A DNA stretch of 12,422 nucleotides from Treponema sp. (GCA_031275515.1 JAISOQ010000072.1:1-12422), one strand, 5' to 3'. Shown: positions 1 through 8,004, numbered from the stretch's first letter. Made by a program: numbers and translations. Notes: generated from the sequence alone by a model not told the origin.

Positions 1-126
1 TCCCCCTGTGCATCTTAACCAAAGCGGCGGCTTGATACTGCAAAACCGGCGGATACCTGTTCTTCCTTGATGAAGCATTGAAGCGGATAAGTTTTTATGA
101 TATGGTTGAAAGAACGGGGGACGATA

Positions 127-483
127 ATGACCGTAGCGGAAGCGGTAACCATTGTAGAAGGGCATTTTTTTTGCGGTGAAGATAAGGCGGATTTAGTAGT
201 TGCTTCGGCATGTGGGGCGGATCTTATGAGCGATGTCATGGCTTTTGTCAAAGATCGGGTACTCTTGTTGACGGGCTTGGTAAATCCCCAGGTAATCCGA
301 ACTGCTGAACTTTTAGACATTCGCTGTATCATCTTTGTGCGGGGGAAAAGCCCCAGCCGGGACATGATCGATATGGCCGAAGAATCGGATATTATCCTGG
401 GAGGGACCAAGCTGCCTATGTTCCTGGCGTGCGGAAAACTGTACGAGGCGGGACTCAAAAACGGGGGAACGAGGCCCATTTGA
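127..483 (+). CDS. Stand-alone DRTGG-domain protein
   Basis: A 118-residue protein that appears to consist of one DRTGG domain and nothing else. The central stretch ACGADLMSDVMAF (about residues 28-40) matches the conserved DLLSDVMA-type core of these domains, and the C-terminal LACGKLYEAGL (about 100-110) is the usual closing helix. DRTGG domains are otherwise found fused to CBS domains or phosphotransacetylases and are thought to bind a small ligand, perhaps a nucleotide. Stand-alone copies often sit in [FeFe]-hydrogenase or redox-sensing clusters in anaerobes, but no such neighbour is visible here. An ATG at 97 is in frame, but the ATG at 127 has a GGGGG Shine-Dalgarno-like run six bases upstream and gives the normal family N-terminus (MTVAEAV), so I chose 127. 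Function unknown; family call fairly sure. Confidence 0.8.
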   Translation: MTVAEAVTIVEGHFFCGEDKADLVVASACGADLMSDVMAFVKDRVLLLTGLVNPQVIRTAELLDIRCIIFVRGKSPSRDMIDMAEESDIILGGTKLPMFLACGKLYEAGLKNGGTRPI

Positions 484-494
484 TTCGCCGGATG

Positions 495-536
495 CGGGGT
501 ATGCCGTTCCTGTCCATCCCGGGGAAGCATACCCCG
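495..536. terminator. Inverted repeat between the DRTGG gene and fau, possible terminator
   Basis: CGGGGTATGC (495-504) and GCATACCCCG (527-536) are perfect 10-base complements around a 22-base loop, which itself can form a smaller stem (CCGGGG 519-524 with CCCCGG 532-537). The 3' arm is followed by GCTTTTCG, a short T run. It starts 11 bases after the DRTGG stop and ends 10 bases before the fau ATG. It could terminate the upstream transcript or act in the fau leader. Confidence 0.5.
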
Positions 537-546
537 GCTTTTCGAC

Positions 547-1137
547 ATGCAGCCCAATTCCAAACCTGATTTACGGGCGGAAGTGACGCGCCGCCTGAAA
601 ATTCTGCCTTCTTCTCAATTACATGAGGAAGGAGCGGCGGCGGGCCGCTTGCTGCGGGAAACTTTCTATTGGAACCGGTACGAAACAGTTCTTCTTTTCC
701 TGTCAACGCCTTTTGAAATTGACACTATACCCTTACTTGAAGCCGCCGCAGCCCAAGGCAAGAAAATTTTCGTTCCCAGGACTGCGGGGGGAAAGCTCTT
801 GTTTTGCCGCGTCTTCGGTGCGGCGGGGCCCTGGAAAACGGGTTCCTTTGGCATACGCGAACCGCCGGATCCGGCGGAACCATTAAAAACCCAGGATTTC
901 CCCGCCCTCGTTGTCGTTCCAGGCCTGGCCTTCGACCCTGCCGGAAACCGCCTGGGGCATGGCAAAGCCTATTACGACCGGTTTTTCGCCGAAGCCCAAG
1001 GCCCCTGCTTCAAGATCGGCTTTTGTATGGACCTGCAAGTCCTGTCCCGCCTTTCCGCCGATCCCTGGGATGTCCCCGTGGATGCCCTTTGTACCGGGTC
1101 ACGGTTTATCCTGATTGCCGAACATCCTGGAGAATGA
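547..1137 (+). CDS. fau: 5-formyltetrahydrofolate cyclo-ligase (MTHFS family)
   Basis: A 196-residue cytoplasmic enzyme of the 5-formyltetrahydrofolate cyclo-ligase family (also called ygfA/fau). It uses ATP to convert 5-formyl-THF into 5,10-methenyl-THF, returning a storage or inhibitory folate to one-carbon metabolism. The family signature is clear at about residues 125-145: PGLAFD, then GNRLGHGKAYYDR, which holds the phosphate- and folate-binding residues. The N-terminal KPDLRAEVTRRL fits the family's usual basic first helix. Length is normal (185-200). The ATG at 547 has no evident Shine-Dalgarno, and a hairpin lies just upstream, so the start is the least sure part; a GTG at 583 is in frame. 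The neighbours give no pathway link. Confidence 0.92.
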   Translation: MQPNSKPDLRAEVTRRLKILPSSQLHEEGAAAGRLLRETFYWNRYETVLLFLSTPFEIDTIPLLEAAAAQGKKIFVPRTAGGKLLFCRVFGAAGPWKTGSFGIREPPDPAEPLKTQDFPALVVVPGLAFDPAGNRLGHGKAYYDRFFAEAQGPCFKIGFCMDLQVLSRLSADPWDVPVDALCTGSRFILIAEHPGE

Positions 1138-1144
1138 GTAAAAT
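1115..1144 (+). promoter_or_regulatory. Putative sigma-70 promoter for the 1206 gene
   Basis: TTGCCG (1115-1120), an 18-base spacer, then TAAAAT (1139-1144, five of six matches to TATAAT). It overlaps the end of fau and would start transcription near 1151, about 55 bases before the next ATG. Sequence match only. Confidence 0.35.
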
Positions 1145-1205
1145 AATAAAGAACATCAAATAAAACGATCAATAACGCATAACAAGAGAAATAAGGGAGT
1201 ACACC

Positions 1206-1790
1206 ATGGGACGAATAAAGAGCGCGCTGGAAATAGCGTTGGAACGGACCGAATCGGTTAAAAGCGACAAAACCGGTATAGAACAATTTGAAACGCGGCA
1301 GCAGGGAAAACGGCTGGCCAATGAATTCCTTGCAGGAAGCGCATCCCTGGAAGACAGGATCAAAAAATGCCCCAAGGATCAGCAGGCCGCCCTCAAGCAG
1401 GGTATTTTCGATGTCCTTAACGCCCAAATCACCCTCCCCTCTGTCAGGGAAGACATAAAACGCCTGGAGACAATCGGGAAGGGATTGCAAACAATCATAG
1501 GCGATCTCCGGTTCGCCTCCCTGTACAAACAGTTTACCCAGGCTATGGTCCAATATCTGGACGACGCCGCCAAATACGAGGAAGCGATTAAACGCCAATA
1601 CGCTCCCAAACTGCGCCAGAAGGAAGAGGATCTCGCCCGCCGCATTGGCCGGCAGGTGCGGCTCGACCCCTTCCAGGACCCCGAATTCGTCGCCTTCTAC
1701 AACCAGAATATGGCCGCCCTCAAGTCCAACTACCAGAGCATGGCGGATCAGATTCGGGAACAGACGGCTCTGCGGTTTGAAAAGGCGTAA
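1206..1790 (+). CDS. Uncharacterised helical protein
   Basis: A 194-residue soluble protein that I do not recognise. It is rich in Lys, Glu, Gln and Arg with heptad-like spacing, and looks almost wholly alpha-helical with likely coiled-coil segments around residues 60-160. It has no signal peptide, no membrane segment, no cysteine cluster and no catalytic motif that I can see. The start is well supported: GGGAG (1195-1199) sits six bases before the ATG, and codon use runs cleanly to the stop at 1788-1790. It is preceded by a possible promoter of its own and faces argH convergently, so it is probably a single-gene unit. It may be a lineage-specific structural or binding protein, which is inference from composition only. 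Confidence 0.75.
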   Translation: MGRIKSALEIALERTESVKSDKTGIEQFETRQQGKRLANEFLAGSASLEDRIKKCPKDQQAALKQGIFDVLNAQITLPSVREDIKRLETIGKGLQTIIGDLRFASLYKQFTQAMVQYLDDAAKYEEAIKRQYAPKLRQKEEDLARRIGRQVRLDPFQDPEFVAFYNQNMAALKSNYQSMADQIREQTALRFEKA

Positions 1791-1859
1791 GCCGGCGGGT
1801 TTTTTGCCTTTCTGCAAAAATCATGCGCCGCTGTTTGCGCCGCTATCTGCGCCGCCGGC
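1791..1859. repeat. Convergent intergenic structure with three tandem 12-base units
   Basis: Between the convergent genes, GCCGGCGG (1791-1798) and CCGCCGGC (1852-1859) are perfect complements enclosing a second stem, TTTTTGC (1801-1807) with GCAAAAA (1814-1820). The right side holds three tandem 12-mers: TGCGCCGCTGTT (1824-1835), TGCGCCGCTATC (1836-1847) and TGCGCCGCCGGC (1848-1859). The T run after GCCGGCGGG could help terminate the rightward gene. The whole may act as a two-way terminator for this gene and argH. Confidence 0.5.
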
Positions 1860-1891
1860 ATAGCCTGAGCCTGAAAATGCCCCCAATACGG

Positions 1892-3280
1892 CTATGACGC
1901 CCATCCCATCTTCCCCCGCAGTACCCCTATCTGCCGGCGTACCTCCTGCGGGGCGGGACCGCCCGGAAGATTCCGGGCCTCCACACAGGCCCGGGGACTA
2001 AGGGCGGCGTAAAGATCCGCCTCAAAAAGGTCCGACCGGGCCTTGAGTTCCTCCAGGGTCCGCTCCGCAATGGTATGCTGTCCGGCGGCCAGGCAGTCCC
2101 GTACCGCCAGGGCGGCAGCCTCGTGGGCTTTCCTGAAAGGCAGGCCCTTGCGGACCAGGTATTCCGCGGCGTCGGTGGCCTCAAGAAACCCGCCGGTGCA
2201 GGCCGCCTCCATACGCGGGGTGTTGAAAACGGCGCTACCCGCCATGCCCCGGAACATTCTGAGACAGGAACGGACCGTATCCAGGCTGTCAAAAAGAGCC
2301 TCTTTGTCTTCCTGCAAGTCCTTATCGTAAGCGTAGGGAAGCCCTTTAAGCAGGGTGATAAGGGTCGTAAGGTTGCCCGCAGTCCGGGCCGCCTTGCCCC
2401 GGATAAGCTCGGCAAAATCCGGGTTCTTCTTCTGGGGCATAATGGAAGAACCGGTACTCCACTTTTCCGCCAAATCGATGAATTTATACTCTTCGCTGGC
2501 CCAGAGGATGATGTCTTCGCAGAAACGGGAAAGGTGGGTCATCAGAATGGCGCAGGCCGAAGCCAGTTCCAGGGCAAAATCCCTGTCAGCCACGGAATCC
2601 ATGGAGTTAAGGGTAGGACCGCCGAACCCCAAGTCCCGGGCGACGGCCTCCCGGTCCAGGGGAAGGGTCGAACCGGCCAGGGCGCCCGCGCCCAGGGGGC
2701 ACTCTTCCAGCCGGGATAGGGCGTCGTTAAAGCGGCTGTAATCCCGCTCAAGCCCTGCGCACCAGGCAACCAGATGATGCCCCAATGTCACCGGCTGGGC
2801 CCGTTGAAGGTGGGTGTAGCCGGGCATGACCGAAGCGGCATGTTCCTCCGCCCTGTCCAAAAGGACCCGGAGGGTTTCGGCAAGCTCGATGGATATTTCA
2901 GGCACAACCCGCTTGAGGTAGAGCCTGAAATCCAGAGCCACCTGGTCATTCCGGCTCCGGCCAGCGTGGACCACCCGGCCCATATCCCCAAGCCGTTGGG
3001 TCAAAACCCCTTCGATAAAGGAATGAATATCCTCGGCCTGTTCGTCGATTTCCAGGACGCCGGATTCAAGTTCCCGGGCGATACGCCCCAATTCCGCATC
3101 CAGGGCAGCCGCGGTTTCCGGGGGGATTATGCCCTGCCGCCCCAGCATGGCCGCATGAACGCGGCTCCCCCGGATGTCGTCCAAGGCAAGCCGCCGGTCC
3201 ACGGCGATGGAAGCCTGAAATGCAAAAGCCTCGGCCCCGGGTTTTTCTTCAAGACGGCCAGCCCAGAGAACTCCTGCCAT
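1892..3280 (-). CDS. argH: Argininosuccinate lyase
   Basis: Last enzyme of arginine synthesis: it splits argininosuccinate into arginine and fumarate, acting as a cytoplasmic homotetramer of the fumarase/aspartase superfamily. With the start at 3280 it has 462 residues, the usual length. The superfamily signature GSSIMPQKKNP lies at about 277-287 and includes the catalytic serine loop. The GRSRNDQV block is at about 107-114, and GYTHLQRAQP with the catalytic His near 157 follows. The N-terminus LWAGRL corresponds to the family's LWGGRF. The ATG at 3280 overlaps the argG stop as TGATG, pointing to translational coupling; an in-frame GTG at 3289 is a less likely alternative. It is the last gene of the leftward arginine cluster. 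Confidence 0.97.
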   Translation of the reverse strand: MAGVLWAGRLEEKPGAEAFAFQASIAVDRRLALDDIRGSRVHAAMLGRQGIIPPETAAALDAELGRIARELESGVLEIDEQAEDIHSFIEGVLTQRLGDMGRVVHAGRSRNDQVALDFRLYLKRVVPEISIELAETLRVLLDRAEEHAASVMPGYTHLQRAQPVTLGHHLVAWCAGLERDYSRFNDALSRLEECPLGAGALAGSTLPLDREAVARDLGFGGPTLNSMDSVADRDFALELASACAILMTHLSRFCEDIILWASEEYKFIDLAEKWSTGSSIMPQKKNPDFAELIRGKAARTAGNLTTLITLLKGLPYAYDKDLQEDKEALFDSLDTVRSCLRMFRGMAGSAVFNTPRMEAACTGGFLEATDAAEYLVRKGLPFRKAHEAAALAVRDCLAAGQHTIAERTLEELKARSDLFEADLYAALSPRACVEARNLPGGPAPQEVRRQIGVLRGKMGWAS

Positions 3281-4545
3281 CAGTCCCACTTTTCAGTGAT
3301 TTTAGTACGGCGTTTCTCCCGGTCTTCCACGGAAGCGCCGGCCTTTTGGGGTCCCTTTTGCATGAGGGCCCGCACCAGGACGGGCAGGCCGTAAAGCCGG
3401 ATAAAGCCCTTAGCGTCCCCGTGGTTGTAAAGTTCCCCTGTGGTAAAGCTGGCGATTTTGGCGTTGTAGAGGGAATAGGGGGAAGAAACCCCGGCGGAGG
3501 TAATGGACCCCTTGTAGAGCTTAACCTTCACCTGGCCGGTAACGGTCTTCTGGGTAGAATCCACAAAAGCGGAAAGAGCCTCCCGGAGCGGGGTAAACCA
3601 AAAACCTCCGTAAATCACTTCTCCCAGCTTCTGCCCTACCTGCTGCTTAAAGGCATAGGTCTGCCGGTCAAGGCAGATATGCTCCAGTTCCTGATGGGCG
3701 TAGTAAAGTATGCTGCCGCCGGGAGTCTCGTAAACCCCCCGGCTTTTCATCCCCACCACCCGGTTTTCCACCAGATCCACCAAGCCGACGCCGTTAGCGC
3801 CGCCTATCTCGTTGAGGGTCCGAATCAGAGTAACCCCATCCATTTTCTTGCCGTTCACCGCCACAGGAATACCCTTGTCAAAGCTGATCTCTACATACTC
3901 AGGCTTATTAGGCGCTTTTTCCGGCGGCACGGTCATCTTGAGCATGGTTTTCAGGGAAGGCTCGTTGAAAGGATCCTCCAATTCCAGCCCCTCGTGAGAG
4001 ATATGCCAGAGGTTGTCGTCCCGGCTGTAGGCATCCTTCTTCTTCATGGGAACCGGAAGTTTCCGCCTTTGGAGATACCGGATCTCATCTTCCCGGCTCT
4101 TGAGTTTCCAGGTCCGCCAGGGGGCGATGATCTCCAAATCCGGGGCAAAGGCAATGATCCCCAGGTCGAACCGTACCTGATCGTTCCCCTTGCCGGTGGC
4201 CCCGTGGGCTATGGCCTCGGCCTTCAGCTTCCGGGCGTAATCTACCAGAACCTTGGCGATGAGGGGCCGGGCGGTGGATGTACCCAAAAGGTACTTGTCC
4301 TCGTAGAGGGCATTGGCCTTGAGGGCAGGCCAGATATAATCCTCCACGTATTCTTTCTTTACGTCCGCCACATAGCATGCCTTGGCGCCGGTATCCAAAG
4401 CGCGCTGTTTGATGGTTTCCCAATCCGCCTCCTGACCGACATCAACACAAACCGCCGCAATCTCACAATCGTAATTTTCTTTAAGCCAGGGGATAATTAC
4501 GGTGGTATCCAGCCCCCCTGAATAAGCAAGTACGATTTTCTTCAT
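3280..4545 (-). CDS. argG: Argininosuccinate synthase
   Basis: Joins citrulline and aspartate with ATP to make argininosuccinate, the penultimate step of arginine synthesis. It has 421 residues, slightly above the usual 400-410. The N-terminal AYSGGLDTT (residues 7-15) is the N-type ATP pyrophosphatase loop. The GATGKGNDQVRF segment and the Y-E-D-K-Y-L-L-G-T-S block follow in family order. The ATG at 4545 gives the canonical MKKIVLAYSGG start, with AGGAG (4556-4560) ten bases upstream; an in-frame GTG at 4554 sits only one base from the SD and is rejected. It is separated from argD by 120 bases, and its SD lies in the 3' arm of a perfect hairpin, unlike the other genes of the cluster. It is coupled to argH by TGATG. 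Confidence 0.97.
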   Translation of the reverse strand: MKKIVLAYSGGLDTTVIIPWLKENYDCEIAAVCVDVGQEADWETIKQRALDTGAKACYVADVKKEYVEDYIWPALKANALYEDKYLLGTSTARPLIAKVLVDYARKLKAEAIAHGATGKGNDQVRFDLGIIAFAPDLEIIAPWRTWKLKSREDEIRYLQRRKLPVPMKKKDAYSRDDNLWHISHEGLELEDPFNEPSLKTMLKMTVPPEKAPNKPEYVEISFDKGIPVAVNGKKMDGVTLIRTLNEIGGANGVGLVDLVENRVVGMKSRGVYETPGGSILYYAHQELEHICLDRQTYAFKQQVGQKLGEVIYGGFWFTPLREALSAFVDSTQKTVTGQVKVKLYKGSITSAGVSSPYSLYNAKIASFTTGELYNHGDAKGFIRLYGLPVLVRALMQKGPQKAGASVEDREKRRTKITEKWD

Positions 4546-4555
4546 AAAACACACA

Positions 4556-4578
4556 CTCCTTCCGTATAGTACGGAAGG
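4556..4578 (-). promoter_or_regulatory. Hairpin covering the argG ribosome-binding site
   Basis: On the - strand CCTTCCGTA, a three-base loop and TACGGAAGG form a perfect 9-bp stem (4558-4578). The 3' arm plus the next two bases make up the argG Shine-Dalgarno (GGAAGGAG). If it folds in the mRNA it would hide the RBS and limit argG translation. The same palindrome could instead be a protein-binding site in DNA. Confidence 0.55.
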
Positions 4579-4620
4579 CTGTCAAACATTCCTACTATAA
4601 CGGCGCTATAATATTGGGTT

Positions 4621-4646
4621 TGTCCCAAAACTGAAGTTTCGGGACA
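4621..4646. repeat. 12-base-arm palindrome between argD and argG
   Basis: TGTCCCAAAACT (4621-4632) and AGTTTCGGGACA (4635-4646) are complementary except for one position, which becomes a G-U pair in - strand RNA. The fold there would be an 11-bp stem closed by a CUUCAG loop. It lies 20 bases beyond the argD stop. No T run follows on the - strand, so it is not a classic terminator; it may be a REP-like element, an RNA-processing or stabilising hairpin, or an operator. Confidence 0.5.
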
Positions 4647-4665
4647 GACTTTATTGTATTGGGAA

Positions 4666-5862
4666 CTATCCCAGTAAACCCTTGAGTATCTCCAGCCCGC
4701 GCTCTATCTCCCCGTCGCTGATGATGTAAGGCGGAAGGAACCGCAGCGTCCTGGGGCCCGCCGAAAGCATGAGAAGCCCCGGCGGGGAAGGCTCCGCACC
4801 GCCCCCTTTGCCTGCTCCGGCAATGGCGGCTTCAAGGATGGGCCAGGCTTCTGTGTCCAGGTCCACCGCTGTCATAAGGCCCCGGCCCCGGACGGCCCGT
4901 ATATGGGGGTGCTTCCAGGAACGAAGGACATCCAGAAATTTGTCCCCTTTCCGGGCGATCTCCGCCAAAAATGCCGGGTTGTTCACCTTTTCCAGGACCA
5001 CAAGTCCGGCGGCAGCGGCCACCGGGTTCCCCCCAAAGGTACTGCCATGATCTCCGATCTGGAAAACAGAAGCCGCCTTTTCACCTGCCAGGACCGCCCC
5101 AACGGGAAGGCCGCCGGCCAGACCCTTCGCCAGGGTGACCACGTCGGGCTTTACCCCATAGGCTTCGCAGCCCAGGAAAGTCCCGGTCCGCCCTACCCCG
5201 CACTGAATCTCGTCAAACATAAAGAGTATGTCCCGTTCAGTGCAGAATTTCGCCGCCGCTTCAATATACGCCGGCTCCTGGGGAAAGATCCCGCTTTCCC
5301 CCTGAACCGCCTCGATAAGGAAGCCCGCCGTTGTTCCCGCATCCAGGGCCCGGTCCAGGGCGTCTATATCCCCCGGCGGGACAAAGATAAAGCCCTCGGT
5401 GAAGGGACCAAAGTCCCGGTGAAACTTCTCCTGCCCGGTGGCCGACAGGGTAGAGATGGTCCGGCCATGAAAACTCCCCAGCAGGGTCACGATCCGGTGC
5501 CGGCCAGGACCGTACTTTTTAAGGGAGTATTTGCGGGCTATTTTGCAGGCCCCTTCATTGGCCTCCGCCCCGGAATTGGCGAGAAACAGGTTCCTCATTC
5601 CCACAGGAGCGCAGGCGGCGATCAATTTTTCCGCAAACGCGGCAGTCACGTCGCTTTGAAAATAGTTGCTCACATGGCAGAGCCTGGCCGGCTGATCCGC
5701 CACGGCCTTTACCAGGGCCGGATACCCGTGCCCAAGACAGTTTACCGCGATACCGGCGGTAAAATCCAGATACTTCTTCCCCTGAATGTCCCAAAGCCAG
5801 GACCCTTCCCCCCGGACAAAAGTCACCGGCAGCCGGTGGTAGGTATTCATGAATGCATCCAT
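4666..5862 (-). CDS. argD: Acetylornithine aminotransferase
   Basis: A pyridoxal-phosphate enzyme that transaminates N-acetylglutamate semialdehyde with glutamate to give N-acetylornithine; class III aminotransferase, cytoplasmic. It has 398 residues, the normal length. The PLP lysine is near residue 246 in LAKGLAGGLPVGA, the PLP-binding Asp near 217 in MFDEIQCGVGRTG, and the NSGAEANEGACKIAR block at about 96-110. The ATG at 5862 is four bases after the argB stop with AAGGA eight bases upstream; a TTG at 5880 and an ATG at 5847 are also in frame. ArgD often also serves lysine synthesis as succinyl-diaminopimelate aminotransferase, but its place between argB and argG points to arginine here. 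Confidence 0.95.
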   Translation of the reverse strand: MDAFMNTYHRLPVTFVRGEGSWLWDIQGKKYLDFTAGIAVNCLGHGYPALVKAVADQPARLCHVSNYFQSDVTAAFAEKLIAACAPVGMRNLFLANSGAEANEGACKIARKYSLKKYGPGRHRIVTLLGSFHGRTISTLSATGQEKFHRDFGPFTEGFIFVPPGDIDALDRALDAGTTAGFLIEAVQGESGIFPQEPAYIEAAAKFCTERDILFMFDEIQCGVGRTGTFLGCEAYGVKPDVVTLAKGLAGGLPVGAVLAGEKAASVFQIGDHGSTFGGNPVAAAAGLVVLEKVNNPAFLAEIARKGDKFLDVLRSWKHPHIRAVRGRGLMTAVDLDTEAWPILEAAIAGAGKGGGAEPSPPGLLMLSAGPRTLRFLPPYIISDGEIERGLEILKGLLG

Positions 5863-5866
5863 ACTA

Positions 5867-6751
5867 TTAATCCTTAACAATCATCGTCCCTATCCCTTCG
5901 TCGGTGAAAAGCTCTACCAGGAGGGCGTGAGGAACCCGGCCGTCTATGATGTGGGTCCGCACTACCCCGCCGTCCAGGGCAAGGGTACAACAATCCACCT
6001 TGGGGATCATACCCCGGCTGACGATCCCGTCCTTTTCGAGTCCCCCTACTTCGGAGCGGTTTATCACCTTTATAAGAGAATCGGGATCCTTGATATCCCT
6101 CAGTATACCCTGGACATCGGTCATGAGAATCAGCTTCTCCGCTTTCAGGGCGCAGGCGATCCTGGCCGCCGCGGAATCGGCGTTGATGTTGAGGGAACGG
6201 CCCGCGTCTTCCCCGGTTCCCAAAGCCACCGACGAGATGACCGGGATAACCGCCGAATCCAGCAGGGTATTGAGGAAATCAGCGTCCACGAATTCGATCT
6301 CTCCCACAAGGCCCAGGTCCTCCCCGTCGGGACGGAAACGCCGCGCCCGGAAAAGGCCGCCATCCATGCCCGAAAGCCCCAATGCCCGGCCCCCGGCCTG
6401 CTGGATGAGGGTGGTGATGTCTTTGTTCACCTTACCACAGAGGACCATCTGCACCACTTCCATGACATCCTCGCTGGTATACCGGAGGCCCCGGACAAAA
6501 TGGCTCTCCTTCCCCAGCGCCCGGAGCATCCCTTCGATTTCCGGGCCGCCCCCGTGGACCAGAACCACCCGGATACCCACACAGGAAAGGAGTATGGTAT
6601 CCCGAATCACTGCGGTCTTGAGTTCTTCGTTAATCATGGCGTTCCCGCCGTACTTTATCACCACGGTCTTACCCTGGAACCGCTGAATATAAGGCAAAGC
6701 ATGGGCAAGCACTTCCGCCCTATCCGTATTACTCAGTATCGTTTCTTTCAT
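5867..6751 (-). CDS. argB: Acetylglutamate kinase
   Basis: Phosphorylates N-acetylglutamate with ATP, the second step of the acetylated arginine pathway; amino-acid kinase family. It has 294 residues. The nucleotide-binding start VIKYGGNAM (about 31-39) and the HGGGPEI loop (about 66-72) are intact, and SRGMIPKV near the C-terminus is the conserved binding segment. The roughly 25-residue N-terminal helical extension (ALPYIQRFQGK) is the kind found in hexameric, arginine-inhibited acetylglutamate kinases. Feedback inhibition by arginine is therefore expected, which fits the presence of ArgJ as an acetyl recycler. AGGGGG lies five bases before the ATG. It starts 11 bases after the argJ stop. 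Confidence 0.97.
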   Translation of the reverse strand: MKETILSNTDRAEVLAHALPYIQRFQGKTVVIKYGGNAMINEELKTAVIRDTILLSCVGIRVVLVHGGGPEIEGMLRALGKESHFVRGLRYTSEDVMEVVQMVLCGKVNKDITTLIQQAGGRALGLSGMDGGLFRARRFRPDGEDLGLVGEIEFVDADFLNTLLDSAVIPVISSVALGTGEDAGRSLNINADSAAARIACALKAEKLILMTDVQGILRDIKDPDSLIKVINRSEVGGLEKDGIVSRGMIPKVDCCTLALDGGVVRTHIIDGRVPHALLVELFTDEGIGTMIVKD

Positions 6752-6762
6752 TAATCCCCCTG

Positions 6763-8004
6763 TCAGGTCCTGTAATCACCGTTTATCTTGACGTAATCGT
6801 AGGTTAGATCGCAACCCCAGACCACTGCTTCTCCCGGACCTCCCGGTCCGCCGGAAGGGGCTTCCAGATCTATCCGTATCTCTATTTCTCCGGCGGAGAG
6901 GATCTCCCGGGCTTTTTCTTCGGAGAAGGGGACCTGCGCGCCTTTACGGCAGACCAGGATGTCCCCGGCGGCGGAGGCGAAGCGTACCGTCACGGCCTCC
7001 GGGTCAAAGGGAACGCCGGCGTACCCCAGTGCGCAGAGTACCCGGCCCCAGTTGGCGTCGGCGCCAAAACAGGCGGCCTTGACCAGGCTGGAAGAGGCCA
7101 CGGATTTCGCCAGGGTTTCCGCGGCGGCCTCACCGGAAGCGCCCCGGACCGTGACGGTAACCAGCCGGGAAGCACCCTCTCCGTCCTGCGCCAGGGCACG
7201 GGTCAGTCTTACACACAGGGTCTCCAGGACTTCCGCAAAGGCTTCGTAGTCCGCTCCTTCCTGTTCTATAGGGGGATTCCCCGCCGCTCCGGAAGCCATG
7301 ATCAGAACCATGTCGTTGGTGGAGGTATCCCCGTCCACCGTAAGGCGGTTGAAGGACCGGGCCACGCTCCGAACTAAGGCCCGATTCAGGAGCTCCCTGG
7401 AAATGGCCGCATCAGTAGTGATGAAGCCCAACATCGTGGCCATGTTGGGATGTATCATCCCGGAACCTTTGACCATGCCCCCAAGCCGTACCGCCCCGCC
7501 GCCGATTTCCGTTTCCAGAGCGCATCCCTTCTTCCGGGTGTCGGTGGTCATGATGGCTTCAAGGGCCGCTTCGTACCCGGCGGCGTCTCCGCTGAGGGAA
7601 GCAGCCAGGGCGTCCATCCCCCCTTCTATGGCGGCTATTGGCAGGGGAACCCCTATGACCCCGGTAGAAGCCACTGCCGCCTGTTCCGCCGGAAAGCCAA
7701 AGGCTTCGCCGGCAAGGGCCGCCATACGCCGGGCCGCCGCCAGCCCCTGCGCCCCGGTACAGGCGTTGGCGTTCCCCGAATTGGCAATCACAGCCCGGCA
7801 TATACCCCCGGCTAAGTGTTCCTGGCTTACGAGAACGCTGGCGGCCTTGACCCGGTTAGTGGTGAATACAGCCGCCGCCGTACAGGGCCTATCCGCCAAG
7901 ATAAGCGCCAAATCCCGCTTGGCGGAAGACGCCTTGATACCACACCGGATGCCTCCCGCCCGGAACCCCTTAGGCGCGCAAATGCCGCCTTCAATATCTT
8001 GCAT
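6763..8004 (-). CDS. argJ: Glutamate N-acetyltransferase / amino-acid acetyltransferase
   Basis: ArgJ moves the acetyl group from acetylornithine to glutamate, closing the acetyl cycle; bifunctional forms also use acetyl-CoA. It has 413 residues. It is made as a precursor that cuts itself before a conserved threonine: here KGSGMIHPNMATML is at about 179-192, with the nucleophile Thr190 after Ala189. The oxyanion-hole region TGVIG is at about 114-118. The ATG at 8004 has AGGAG eight bases upstream; an in-frame TTG at 8022 precedes the SD and is unlikely. Whether it is mono- or bifunctional cannot be read from the sequence. With no argA or argE in the window, a bifunctional role is plausible. 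It starts 48 bases after argC, a longer gap than between the following genes. Confidence 0.96.
   Translation of the reverse strand: MQDIEGGICAPKGFRAGGIRCGIKASSAKRDLALILADRPCTAAAVFTTNRVKAASVLVSQEHLAGGICRAVIANSGNANACTGAQGLAAARRMAALAGEAFGFPAEQAAVASTGVIGVPLPIAAIEGGMDALAASLSGDAAGYEAALEAIMTTDTRKKGCALETEIGGGAVRLGGMVKGSGMIHPNMATMLGFITTDAAISRELLNRALVRSVARSFNRLTVDGDTSTNDMVLIMASGAAGNPPIEQEGADYEAFAEVLETLCVRLTRALAQDGEGASRLVTVTVRGASGEAAAETLAKSVASSSLVKAACFGADANWGRVLCALGYAGVPFDPEAVTVRFASAAGDILVCRKGAQVPFSEEKAREILSAGEIEIRIDLEAPSGGPGGPGEAVVWGCDLTYDYVKINGDYRT

Noticed and set aside
3..35. Possible last ten codons of an upstream + strand gene ending in TGA at 33-35
   Set aside because: Too short to separate from chance; another frame stays open to position 70 and no family is recognised.
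972..1817. 281-codon - strand frame across the end of fau and the 1206 gene
   Set aside because: It spans two + strand genes and the gap between them and lacks a ribosome-binding site; the + strand start at 1206 has a good SD.
3220..4521. 433-codon + strand frame opposite argG and argH
   Set aside because: It is a shadow on the complementary strand of two well-supported genes, with no family match and no RBS.
4903..6754. Long + strand frames opposite argD and argB
   Set aside because: The - strand frames carry all catalytic motifs of ArgD and ArgB; the + strand frames are GC-driven shadows.
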